Assembly: GCA_002497345.1 (NCBI GenBank)
Contig: DANS01000004.1
Coordinates: forward strand, 1 to 19,899
Origin: Thermoproteus sp. UBA157
Lineage (GTDB): Archaea > Thermoproteota > Thermoprotei > Thermoproteales > Thermoproteaceae
Length of the DNA: 19,899 nt
Reading direction: 5' to 3'
Positions 8,249 to 13,653 of this stretch are shown here, piece after piece. The position numbers and the translations under genes are program-made. Positions within the stretch are counted from its first letter, which is position 1. Each line of letters opens with the position of its first letter. Under the pieces are notes generated by a model. It saw only the letters and a program-made list of their open reading frames with translations. It had not been told where the DNA came from and searched no databases.

Positions 8249-8261
8249 AAAAGATAAAAAC
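8249..8261 (+). promoter_or_regulatory. TATA element of tRNA-Thr
   Basis: AAAAGATAAAAAC is centred about 25 nt before the first base of the tRNA. With archaeal spacing, transcription would start at or within a base or two of the mature 5' end. Confidence 0.55.
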
Positions 8262-8280
8262 AATGGATCTTCAAGAGGCA

Positions 8281-8358
8281 GCCCCGGTAGCTCAGCCTGG
8301 TTGGAGCGCTCGCTTGGTAAGCGAGAGGTCCCGGGTTCAAATCCCGGCCGGGGCTCCA
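8281..8358 (+). tRNA. tRNA-Thr (anticodon GGT)
   Basis: A complete cloverleaf of 78 nt including encoded CCA can be folded. The acceptor stem is GCCCCGG/CCGGGGC, the D stem GCTC/GAGC, the anticodon stem CTCGC/GCGAG with loop TTGGTAA (anticodon GGT), and the T stem CCGGG/CCCGG with loop TTCAAAT. Position 73 is T, followed by CCA. No intron is present, which is notable because Thermoproteales tRNAs are often interrupted. It reads ACC and ACT threonine codons. The gene has its own TATA element. Confidence 0.95.
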
Positions 8359-8471
8359 AGTTTTACCAGAAGCGCCCCGACAAAGGCCGGCGCTAGATCC
8401 TCATCAGCTCGCTGCGCCTCTAGGGGCAACACGTCCGGAGGCCTTACCTCGAGGGGAGGCCCCGTGCCGGC

Positions 8472-8690
8472 TTACCACATCTCCGGAACCGCGTGCGGGT
8501 CCGCGGCAACGGCCATCAAGACGTCTATGTCGCTCGAGAGGACGCGCCGCCCCTCGGCCGCGGAGCTGAAGAGGTAGACCTCGGCCTCTGGCTCCAGGGA
8601 CTTGGCGACCTCCTTGATGACGGCTGGTGTCGAGGTTTCCGAACGCCTCTTGCCCTCGGCGTCCTCAACCAGCAGGCTAAAGCCCGCTGT
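8472..8690 (-). pseudogene. Remnant of MNT-type minimal nucleotidyltransferase (antitoxin-like)
   Basis: One minus-strand frame reads AVIKEVAKSLEPEAEVYLF, then SSAAEGRRVLSSDIDVLM, then stops at TAA 8472-8474. It matches the nucleotidyltransferase core G-S-x(9-10)-D-h-D, with both aspartates in place but the glycine of the usual FGS changed to serine (FSS). The protein stops about 15 residues after this motif, where family members continue much further. Its N-terminal part appears in another frame (EAFGNLDT, near 8627-8650), so a frameshift near 8625 is likely. Such proteins pair with HEPN toxins, and a HEPN fragment lies directly upstream on the same strand. It appears inactive. Confidence 0.6.
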
Positions 8691-8884
8691 TTATCGAGGA
8701 CCGCTTTAAATAACCTCTCGGCCTCCTCCTTGGTGTAATCCCGGGGGATGTAGCGCGAGTCGACGTGCGCGTCCTCCAGAGCGCCCAGCTCCAGCAGATA
8801 TCCGTCAAGCAGCTGTGTTGCCATATTCCCCTTCTCCTCCCGGAGCTCCCTCTCCCGCTCGATCAGCTCCTCGAGCGTGGGCAC
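8690..8884 (-). pseudogene. Fragment of HEPN-domain gene
   Basis: The minus-strand frame from GTG 8884 gives PTLEELIERERELREEKGNM, then YLLELGALEDAHVDSRYIPR, then DYTKEEAERLFKAVLD. The last two pieces resemble the C-terminal helices of HEPN proteins (PF05168 type: 'SRY-P--YT-EEA--L-'). The first half of the domain is missing; upstream sequence is open only back to a TGA near 8957 and shows no clear HEPN helices. Beyond about 8690 the frame becomes arginine/serine-rich out-of-frame sequence overlapping the nucleotidyltransferase remnant. A decayed HEPN-MNT module is the best reading. A short functional helical protein cannot be excluded. Confidence 0.5.
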
Positions 8885-9079
8885 AATAGGATCGAAGATC
8901 TCGATTATATGTGGGCCCTTTCGCCCAGACGGCGAGACTTCTGCCCCGCTTCACGATATAATCTCCCCCTTGGCCGATCCTCGCTCCGGCACGCGCATCG
9001 GGGCAGATCTTAAAGGCATTCAGGGCCGGCTGGGCTGGCGGAGCCTCTTGCCCGCGAGGGCTCCGGACGCGTTGAGGCG
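8885..9079. other. Gap between HEPN fragment and coiled-coil pseudogene
   Basis: No convincing gene is visible. A minus-strand TTTAAG element near 9009-9016 may be the old promoter of the HEPN-MNT pair. The only ATG downstream of it (8998) opens a frame of about 15 codons. Confidence 0.35.
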
Positions 9080-9420
9080 TTAGCTTTTCCCTGCGATCCC
9101 CATCAAGTTTATGTATATCCAGGAGGACTGCATGTAGGCCGTCGATCCCTTGACCCAAGCTCTGGGCCACTGCGTCTATCCTTCCATCGACGTCATCTTC
9201 TTATCGATCTCGTCTATTCTTCTGTTCGCTTCGTCGATACGTTAACTCGTTCCGTATTTCGAGCATCCTCTGGTTGGTCTCGGCATTTCTCTCCTCATCT
9301 CCTCGAGCCCTCTGGTTCGCCTAAACGAGGAATATATCCTCGGTCGACAGCTCCTCGCCCTCCTTAAGCTTGTCGAGCGCCGACTCAACGGCCACCTCGA
9401 TCCTGGGCGAGGGCGGAAAT
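9080..9420 (-). pseudogene. Decayed coiled-coil protein gene
   Basis: Pieces of one protein can be read in several minus-strand frames. IEVAVESALDKLKEGEELST then EDIFLV ends at an in-frame TAG (9321-9323). Heptad-like pieces ETNQRMLEIRNEL and RRIDEIDKKM follow in shifted frames. Then come AVAQSLGQGIDGLHAVLLDI and, after another shift, YINLMGIAGKS with a TAA at 9080. The E-L-S-x-E-D-I-F-L-V start, coiled-coil middle and LMGIAGKS end look like the abundant coiled-coil hypothetical proteins of Thermoproteaceae, recalled from general knowledge and not searched. At least three frame changes plus a stop show it is broken. Confidence 0.55.
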
Positions 9421-9450
9421 ACCCGACACGTGGAGGGAGGCGCCGGAATA

Positions 9451-9954
9451 TTAAACGTAGAACTCTATGACCTCCCTTCCGCCTACCTTGGCGCCGGCAG
9501 GCACCTTGACAGAGAGGAGGTTTCCCCGTATCTCGACCTCGCCGGCCATGGACGCCCTCAAGACCCGCCCCGGCAGTTGCCAGAGGAACTCGTAGGGGTA
9601 TTCCGCCGTCTCCTCCTCGTAGATATCCTCGTAGACGTTGAGGCCGCGTTTGAGCTCGCCTCCGAACTCTATCAAGAAGACTATATAGGGGCGCGTCAAC
9701 GACATGAGGCCGATATCCACGTAGAGAACTCTCGCCTCAGCCCTCCTCCCGTTGATGCGGATCTCCTCCTCGTCCAAGAAGCTCTGCATATTCCTCCAGA
9801 CGATCTCTTTCTCCCTCTCCAGCTCCTCCTCGGAGAGGCTTGCGTAGTAGGCGCGGGGATCGTCGTAATAGAAGACCATATACTGCGAGACGCGGCCCGC
9901 GGGATCCATGTGGAAGAACGCCCGCGCGAAGATGGGCCTCACCTCCTCGGACAC
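9451..9954 (-). CDS. Hypothetical acidic protein, 167 aa
   Basis: I do not recognise this protein. It is soluble, with no signal peptide or membrane span, and looks alpha/beta. An aromatic N-terminal part (FARAFFHMDPAGRVSQYMVF) is followed by an acidic helix (SLSEEELEREKEIVWRNMQ). A central strand region (ARVLYVDIGLMSLTRPYIVF) leads to a tyrosine/glutamate-rich stretch (NVYEDIYEEETAEYPYEF) and a beta-rich end. The start is GTG at 9954, with a TTAAAG element centred about 26 nt upstream, so it is probably leaderless. The coding pattern is clean, unlike the decayed DNA around it. Its downstream neighbour is a broken coiled-coil gene on the same strand. Confidence 0.7.
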   Translation of the reverse strand: MSEEVRPIFARAFFHMDPAGRVSQYMVFYYDDPRAYYASLSEEELEREKEIVWRNMQSFLDEEEIRINGRRAEARVLYVDIGLMSLTRPYIVFLIEFGGELKRGLNVYEDIYEEETAEYPYEFLWQLPGRVLRASMAGEVEIRGNLLSVKVPAGAKVGGREVIEFYV

Positions 9955-9970
9955 TTAAAGGACGAGGCCG

Positions 9971-9984
9971 CGATCTTTAAGGTT
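9971..9984 (-). promoter_or_regulatory. TATA-like element of the 167-aa gene
   Basis: Minus-strand AACCTTAAAGATCG is centred about 26 nt upstream of the GTG at 9954, the spacing for a leaderless archaeal transcript. Confidence 0.45.
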
Positions 9985-10131
9985 GCCGCTAGAGGTTGGG
10001 CCCCCGCCTCGTGCTGGAGAACTGGCAACGCCTCCGCGAGCTTCCTCCAAGCTGGGCCGCCTAGCGACGACGCTTGGGAGGGGCCGTACCAAGAAGCCGC
10101 GCGCCGCCAAGGAGCTCTACGATCCCGGCGG

Positions 10132-10161
10132 CTTTATACCTCCCATAACTTTATACCTCCC
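10132..10161. repeat. Tandem 13-bp direct repeat CTTTATACCTCCC
   Basis: CTTTATACCTCCC occurs at 10132-10144 and again, identically, at 10149-10161, with 4 bp between. On the minus strand each unit reads GGGAGGTATAAAG, which combines a ribosome-binding-like GGGAGG and a TATA-like TATAAA. No gene starts at a fitting distance on either strand. Confidence 0.7.
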
Positions 10162-10241
10162 GTCTAGCGCGTACCTCGATCCCCGGCCCAAGAGATCTGC
10201 TCTCAGAGAGGCCGAGGTGGAGATCGTCGATTCGACATGCG

Positions 10242-10306
10242 TCCTGAAAATATTCGTCGTCTTTTCGTCCTTCAGGATCCTGAAAGGCGCAAAAAACTTT
10301 TCAGGA
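10242..10306. repeat. TCCTGAA inverted-repeat cluster
   Basis: The heptamer TCCTGAA occurs forward at 10242 and 10278 and reversed (TTCAGGA) at 10271 and 10300. The two inner copies join into the perfect palindrome TTCAGGATCCTGAA (10271-10284). The outer copies extend to TCCTGAAAA and TTTTCAGGA. AGAGAGG (10205-10211) and CCTCTCT (10310-10316) are also complementary. It could be a regulator-binding array or the relic of a mobile element end; no transposase is visible. Confidence 0.6.
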
Positions 10307-10429
10307 CAACCTCTCTCCTCGAGGACGCGCGGACCGAGACGTTGAATAAAGACGTCGAGCGGCAAGCCGATTGAATCCCGGTTTCGACCAACGGCCTCAA
10401 TCAATTTAACGGAGAGCCCGCATATGGAG

Positions 10430-10560
10430 TAGCCCCCGCCTAGGGCCGGGCGGGGTGGCCCTCGAGAACGGGCCTAAGGCCGGGGGAAGCCGCCATCGGC
10501 GGCCGAGGAGGCAGTCTCCGGGCGCGGCCCAGCGCGCCGTTGCGCCCGCGCGGGCACGTT
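10430..10560. other. GC-rich hairpin island 3' of the pyruvate-type oxidoreductase beta gene
   Basis: Successive hairpins can be drawn: CCCCGCC/GGCGGGG (10434-10440 with 10449-10455), GGCCC/GGGCC (10457-10461 with 10470-10474), and GCCGCC/GGCGGC with a 3-nt loop (10489-10503). The island lies just beyond the end of a minus-strand operon. It may be its 3' UTR or terminator region, or an independent structured RNA. Confidence 0.4.
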
Positions 10561-10588
10561 TAGGGAGCTTCTGTCGAAAGCCAGGCGA

Positions 10589-11494
10589 TCAGCGCCTCGA
10601 CGCGGCTTGCGCAAATTTCAGGAGGAACTCCCACTTGTGGTCTATCTCTTCCTCCATTTGGCGTATTTGCTCCTCGGTGAGGTGGGCGAACCTTCCCTGC
10701 AACTTGAGGTACTCCGTCAAGGGTTTCCTCCTCTTCTTGTCGACGAGACTCGAGCTGGGCGGGTTCAGCTTGAACTCGCCGTTGTCGTACTCCCAGAGGA
10801 TGAAGGCGCCGGTCTCGACGGCCTTCCTCGCCACTTCGACGGTGAGCGACGGGTCGAAGAGCCAGCCCGGAGGGCAGGGGGCGAAGAGATGTATGAACTT
10901 GAAGCCTCTTATCTCGGAGGCCCTCTTGATCTTGCGGTAGAGGTCTTGCGGATAGGCGATGCTGGCGGTCGCCACGTAGGGGACGCCGTGAGCTAACAGT
11001 ATGAGGGCCACGTCCTTCTTGGCCTCGCGCTTGCCCGTCGGCGTCGTGGTGGTCCAAGCGCCCTTCGGCGTTTCGCTGCTTCTCTGTATGCCAGTGTTCA
11101 TATAAGCCTCGTTGTCGTACATGATATACAGCACATCGCTATTCCTCTCAGCTGCCGCGCTCACGGCCGCGAAGCCTATGTCGGCTGTGCCGCCGTCTCC
11201 TGCCCAGACCACGGCCTTGCCGTTCACGCCCAGTTGCTTGAAGGCCTCGGATATGCCGGTGGCCACCGAGGCGGCCGAGGCGAAGGGCACGTTCAGTATC
11301 GGCATCGCTATGCCGGACTTGGGGCCAAGCCCTTGCACCACCGACGCGCAACTCGCCGGTATGGACAAAACGGCCTCCTCGCCCAAGGCCATTCCCAGTA
11401 TTTTCAAGCCGATCATCATGCCGCATCCCGCACACGCCGAGTTGCCCGGCATTACGTATTTCTTCTTGGGGAGGAGATCTATCCTGACGCTCAT
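10589..11494 (-). CDS. porB: Pyruvate/2-ketoisovalerate-type ferredoxin oxidoreductase, beta subunit
   Basis: This 301-residue TPP-binding subunit belongs to the four-subunit pyruvate:ferredoxin oxidoreductase family, which converts pyruvate (or branched 2-oxoacids) and CoA to acyl-CoA, CO2 and reduced ferredoxin. Cluster cysteines are C21 and C24 (NSACAGCG), C49 (PASCASV) and C207 (FAPCPPG). The TPP motif starts AGDGGTADIGF (about 98-108) and reaches YDNEAYMNTGIQRSS (about 126-140), the usual PorB signature. A longer open frame reaches 11806, but that is out-of-frame sequence over the alpha gene. ATG 11494 overlaps the alpha stop in a TATGA arrangement (4 nt), the normal coupling. It is the last gene of the delta-alpha-beta operon. 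A 2-ketoisovalerate preference is possible. Confidence 0.93.
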   Translation of the reverse strand: MSVRIDLLPKKKYVMPGNSACAGCGMMIGLKILGMALGEEAVLSIPASCASVVQGLGPKSGIAMPILNVPFASAASVATGISEAFKQLGVNGKAVVWAGDGGTADIGFAAVSAAAERNSDVLYIMYDNEAYMNTGIQRSSETPKGAWTTTTPTGKREAKKDVALILLAHGVPYVATASIAYPQDLYRKIKRASEIRGFKFIHLFAPCPPGWLFDPSLTVEVARKAVETGAFILWEYDNGEFKLNPPSSSLVDKKRRKPLTEYLKLQGRFAHLTEEQIRQMEEEIDHKWEFLLKFAQAASRR

Positions 11495-12636
11495 AGCAAC
11501 ATCAAGCGCTCCTCGCCCTCTATCGCGTGCTTCACGGCTTTGCGGAATTCCTCCGCCTTGAAGTCGACGCCCGCGAGGCCCGCAACGACGTTGACCACCT
11601 TGTCGCGGCCCAACACGGAGGCCACCTCCCTGCCCAATATGCCGCCGGCCGGCGTTATGTCGCGGTCGAAGACGACGACCTTGTCGAGATCGGACAGCGC
11701 CTCCACCTCCTCGTCGGGGAACGGCCTCACGAAGCGGAGCCTCATGAGGCCCACGGGCACGCCCTCCCTCCTCAACGACTTTACGGCCTCCTTCGCGTCG
11801 CCGCACCAGGCGCCCATGCAGATAACCGCGTATTTGGCCCCCTCTAGCTCGAACCTCTCCACCAAGCCCCCGTATTCGCGGCCCGTCAACTCGCCGTATT
11901 CGGAGTCTATCTCCTTCACGAGTTTCTTCGCCTCTTGATGCGCCTTGTAGATATTCTTGAGGTGCTCCGCGTGTATCCTATCGTCGGAGGGCAGATTGCC
12001 CATGGCGATCGGCTCGCCTGGTCTCAACCTCAGCGGGAGGTCGGGGTTCCTCGGCGGAAGGAACTTGTCCACTACCTCTTGAGGCGGAAGCTCCACCGTC
12101 TCGACGGTGTGCGACAACACGAAGCCGTCTAGCCCCACGGCCACGGGCACGTAGGCCCTCTCGGCGAGCTTGAAGGCTTGCACCGTTAGGTCGAAGGCCT
12201 CTTGCACGCTCGAGGCCATGGCTATGGCCCACCCCGAGTCTCTGATGGCCAAAATGTCGTTATGCTCGTCGTGGATGTTCCAAGGAGGCCCGATCGTCCT
12301 GGTGACCACCGCCATGACTATAGGCGCGCGGCTGCCGGCGGCCCACCAGAGCATCTCGTACATGTAGAAGAGCCCGTGGCTCGAGGTGGCCGTGAAGGAC
12401 CTAGCGCCCGCCATAGCGGCTCCGTAGACAACCGCAAGCGCCGAGAACTCCGACTCGACGTTGACGAAGCTGGCCTTGAGCTCGCCCCTCTCCACGAACT
12501 CGGAGAGCTTCTCGACTATGGTCGTCTGCGGCGTGATCGGGTAGGCCGCTATCACGTGAGGCCTCGCCATCTTTACCGCGTGGGCCACCGCGTAGTTGCC
12601 CGTCAACGCGGTCTTGAGGACTGCCAGTGCCCTCAT
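11491..12636 (-). CDS. porA: Pyruvate/2-ketoisovalerate-type ferredoxin oxidoreductase, alpha subunit
   Basis: This 381-residue alpha subunit has the canonical YPITPQTTIVEKLSEF motif at about 32-47, which helps hold the TPP pyrimidine. Further family signatures are FVNVESEFSA (about 57-66), SSHGLFYMYEMLWWAAGSR, and RTIGPPWNIHDEHNDI preceding a conserved RDSGW. A C-terminal transketolase-like domain includes KYAVICMGAW and the region around FVRPFPDEE. Length is normal for unfused PorA. ATG 12636 overlaps the delta-subunit stop by 4 nt, and its own stop overlaps porB by 4 nt, so the three subunits are tightly coupled. The gamma subunit is encoded separately and divergently. Confidence 0.94.
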   Translation of the reverse strand: MRALAVLKTALTGNYAVAHAVKMARPHVIAAYPITPQTTIVEKLSEFVERGELKASFVNVESEFSALAVVYGAAMAGARSFTATSSHGLFYMYEMLWWAAGSRAPIVMAVVTRTIGPPWNIHDEHNDILAIRDSGWAIAMASSVQEAFDLTVQAFKLAERAYVPVAVGLDGFVLSHTVETVELPPQEVVDKFLPPRNPDLPLRLRPGEPIAMGNLPSDDRIHAEHLKNIYKAHQEAKKLVKEIDSEYGELTGREYGGLVERFELEGAKYAVICMGAWCGDAKEAVKSLRREGVPVGLMRLRFVRPFPDEEVEALSDLDKVVVFDRDITPAGGILGREVASVLGRDKVVNVVAGLAGVDFKAEEFRKAVKHAIEGEERLMLL

Positions 12637-12896
12637 AGCCCAGCCTCGGGGATCATCTCGATGGCCTTAGTGGGGCATTCGTGCGCGCATATGCCGCAAC
12701 CCTTGCAATATGTATAATCAATTTTTATTTTTTGCCCCTTTTCCCAATCAATTACCGACTCGGGACAATAGAGCCAGCATATGCCGCAATCTATACATTT
12801 ATCTAGGTTGACCACCGGCCTTAGCGTGCGCCAAGTGCCCGTCAATCCGCCCGACCCGGGCGCGGGCCTTGATACGGGAACTAATGCGAGCCCCAC
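12633..12896 (-). CDS. porD: Pyruvate-type oxidoreductase delta subunit, 2[4Fe-4S] ferredoxin
   Basis: This 87-residue protein has two classical [4Fe-4S] motifs: CIDCGICWLYCP (C34, C37, C40, C44) and CKGCGICAHECP (C64, C67, C70, C74). It passes electrons from the TPP-containing core to external ferredoxin. The N-terminal extension (about 30 residues) containing TGTWRTLRP is typical of PorD. The start is GTG at 12896; a TATA-like ACATAAATA on the minus strand is centred about 25 nt upstream. It is the first gene of the delta-alpha-beta operon. The stretch between the two cysteine clusters (about 12709-12750) is markedly AT-rich compared with the rest of the operon, with codons such as AAA, ATA, ATT and TAT. 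Confidence 0.95.
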   Translation of the reverse strand: MGLALVPVSRPAPGSGGLTGTWRTLRPVVNLDKCIDCGICWLYCPESVIDWEKGQKIKIDYTYCKGCGICAHECPTKAIEMIPEAGL

Positions 12897-12913
12897 GTTG
12901 TTCTATCGATTCG

Positions 12914-12928
12914 GGTATTTATGTTTTT
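12914..12928 (-). promoter_or_regulatory. Promoter of the porD-porA-porB operon
   Basis: Minus-strand AAAAACATAAATACCCG is centred about 25 nt before the GTG at 12896, so the transcript is probably leaderless. A further TATATAAAA lies slightly upstream. It shares a 208-bp AT-rich intergenic region with the divergent porC promoter. Confidence 0.5.
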
Positions 12929-13067
12929 TATATAGACATATAGAGATGGTGATTTGTTCGACTCTTGGACCTGTTCCATCTTATAGGGAGCATCTTTGTA
13001 CGCCTTCTCATGATAATGCCATAATATTAAGTATTGTCTTAACATCCTCCTTTCGCCGCTATATAGG

Positions 13068-13084
13068 GCTATAAAGGTTATAAG
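13068..13084 (+). promoter_or_regulatory. Promoter of porC
   Basis: The plus strand has overlapping TATA-like words, GCTATAAAGG and GGTTATAAGG, centred about 26-30 nt before the GTG at 13105. This fits a leaderless transcript divergent from the delta-alpha-beta operon. Confidence 0.5.
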
Positions 13085-13104
13085 GCCGGTCGTTCTGTCT
13101 TGAC

Positions 13105-13653
13105 GTGATCGAGGTAGTGTTCTTCGGGAGGGGCGGCATGGGGGCCGTCACGGCGGCCCAGTTGTTGGCCCGCGTGGCCACAATAGAGGGGAAGTTCGGG
13201 CAAGCGATCCCCGAGTTCGGGGCGGAGCGCAGGGGCGCGATAGTGAAGGCGTATCTGAGAATCGACGAAAAGCCCATAGAGATCCACTCGGCGGTCACGT
13301 CGGGCGACTACGTAGTGGTCCTAGACGGCCGCATCCTCTCTCAGATCGACGTGAAGGCCTTCGGGAGGCCCAACGCGATATTCATAGTAAACTCCAAGGA
13401 GGAGGAGCCCTGGTATATAGCAATAGACGCCACGTCGATAGCGCTGAAACACGGGCTCGTCGCGGCTGGGTGGCCCCTCGTTAACATAATCATGGCCAGC
13501 GCCTTCGCGGCGGTGAGCAAGGCCGTGACGATAGAGGGGATAGTCAAAACGATACCCGAGTTCGTGCCGGCGCGAGCGGCTAAGGCCAACGTTGAGGCCG
13601 CCAAGGAGGCCTACGAGCTCATGTCGAAGAAGATCGCCGCCAGGGCCGTCTGA
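13105..13653 (+). CDS. porC: Pyruvate-type ferredoxin oxidoreductase, gamma subunit
   Basis: This 182-residue protein is the gamma subunit that completes the PorABCD set. It starts IEVVFFGRGGMGAVTAAQLL (glycine loop about 8-13) and has the family signature PEFGAERRGAIVKAYLRID (about 36-54). ID and SG turns and a helical tail follow, as expected for the CoA-binding gamma domain. The start is GTG at 13105, about 26 nt behind a TATA element. Unusually, it is transcribed away from delta-alpha-beta, so subunit balance depends on two promoters in one 208-bp region. Its last 35 bp overlap, on the opposite strand, the 3' end of the GH57 gene. Confidence 0.93.
   Translation: MIEVVFFGRGGMGAVTAAQLLARVATIEGKFGQAIPEFGAERRGAIVKAYLRIDEKPIEIHSAVTSGDYVVVLDGRILSQIDVKAFGRPNAIFIVNSKEEEPWYIAIDATSIALKHGLVAAGWPLVNIIMASAFAAVSKAVTIEGIVKTIPEFVPARAAKANVEAAKEAYELMSKKIAARAV

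Larger units (their letters stand above)
9955..10588. other. 634-bp stretch without a confident gene
   Basis: This stretch holds the TTAAAG promoter element of the 167-aa gene (9971-9984), a 13-bp tandem repeat (10132-10161), a TCCTGAA inverted-repeat cluster (10242-10306) and a GC-rich hairpin island (10430-10560). Open frames exist on both strands (for example a TTG-initiated 95-codon minus-strand frame, 10117-10404) but none resembles a known protein. They may be gene relics. Confidence 0.5.

Noticed and set aside
8061..8280. Reading pieces in the gap between the 131-aa gene and tRNA-Thr
   Set aside because: Short frames such as TTYAFDNLDELAAGLAV appear protein-like but have no start, no promoter and no length to support a gene call. 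Apart from the tRNA TATA element I see nothing firm.
7539..8350. AAATCCCGGC at 7539-7548 matches the T-arm of tRNA-Thr, suggesting an attachment-site repeat
   Set aside because: The copy lies upstream of the tRNA 5' end, whereas elements integrated at a tRNA 3' end leave the second copy downstream. There is no integrase gene. A weaker 8-bp match near 10373 is too short to count.
9983..10404. Open frames of 95-120 codons on both strands (plus 9983-10345, minus 10117-10404)
   Set aside because: They start with GTG/TTG or in arbitrary positions, have no promoter at the right distance, resemble no family I know and run through the repeat clusters. They may be relics but are not supported as genes.
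11495..11806. Extended 405-codon frame for the porB gene starting at 11806
   Set aside because: The first 104 codons are arginine/glycine-rich out-of-frame sequence over porA. The ATG at 11494 gives the normal PorB N-terminus and a 4-nt overlap with porA.
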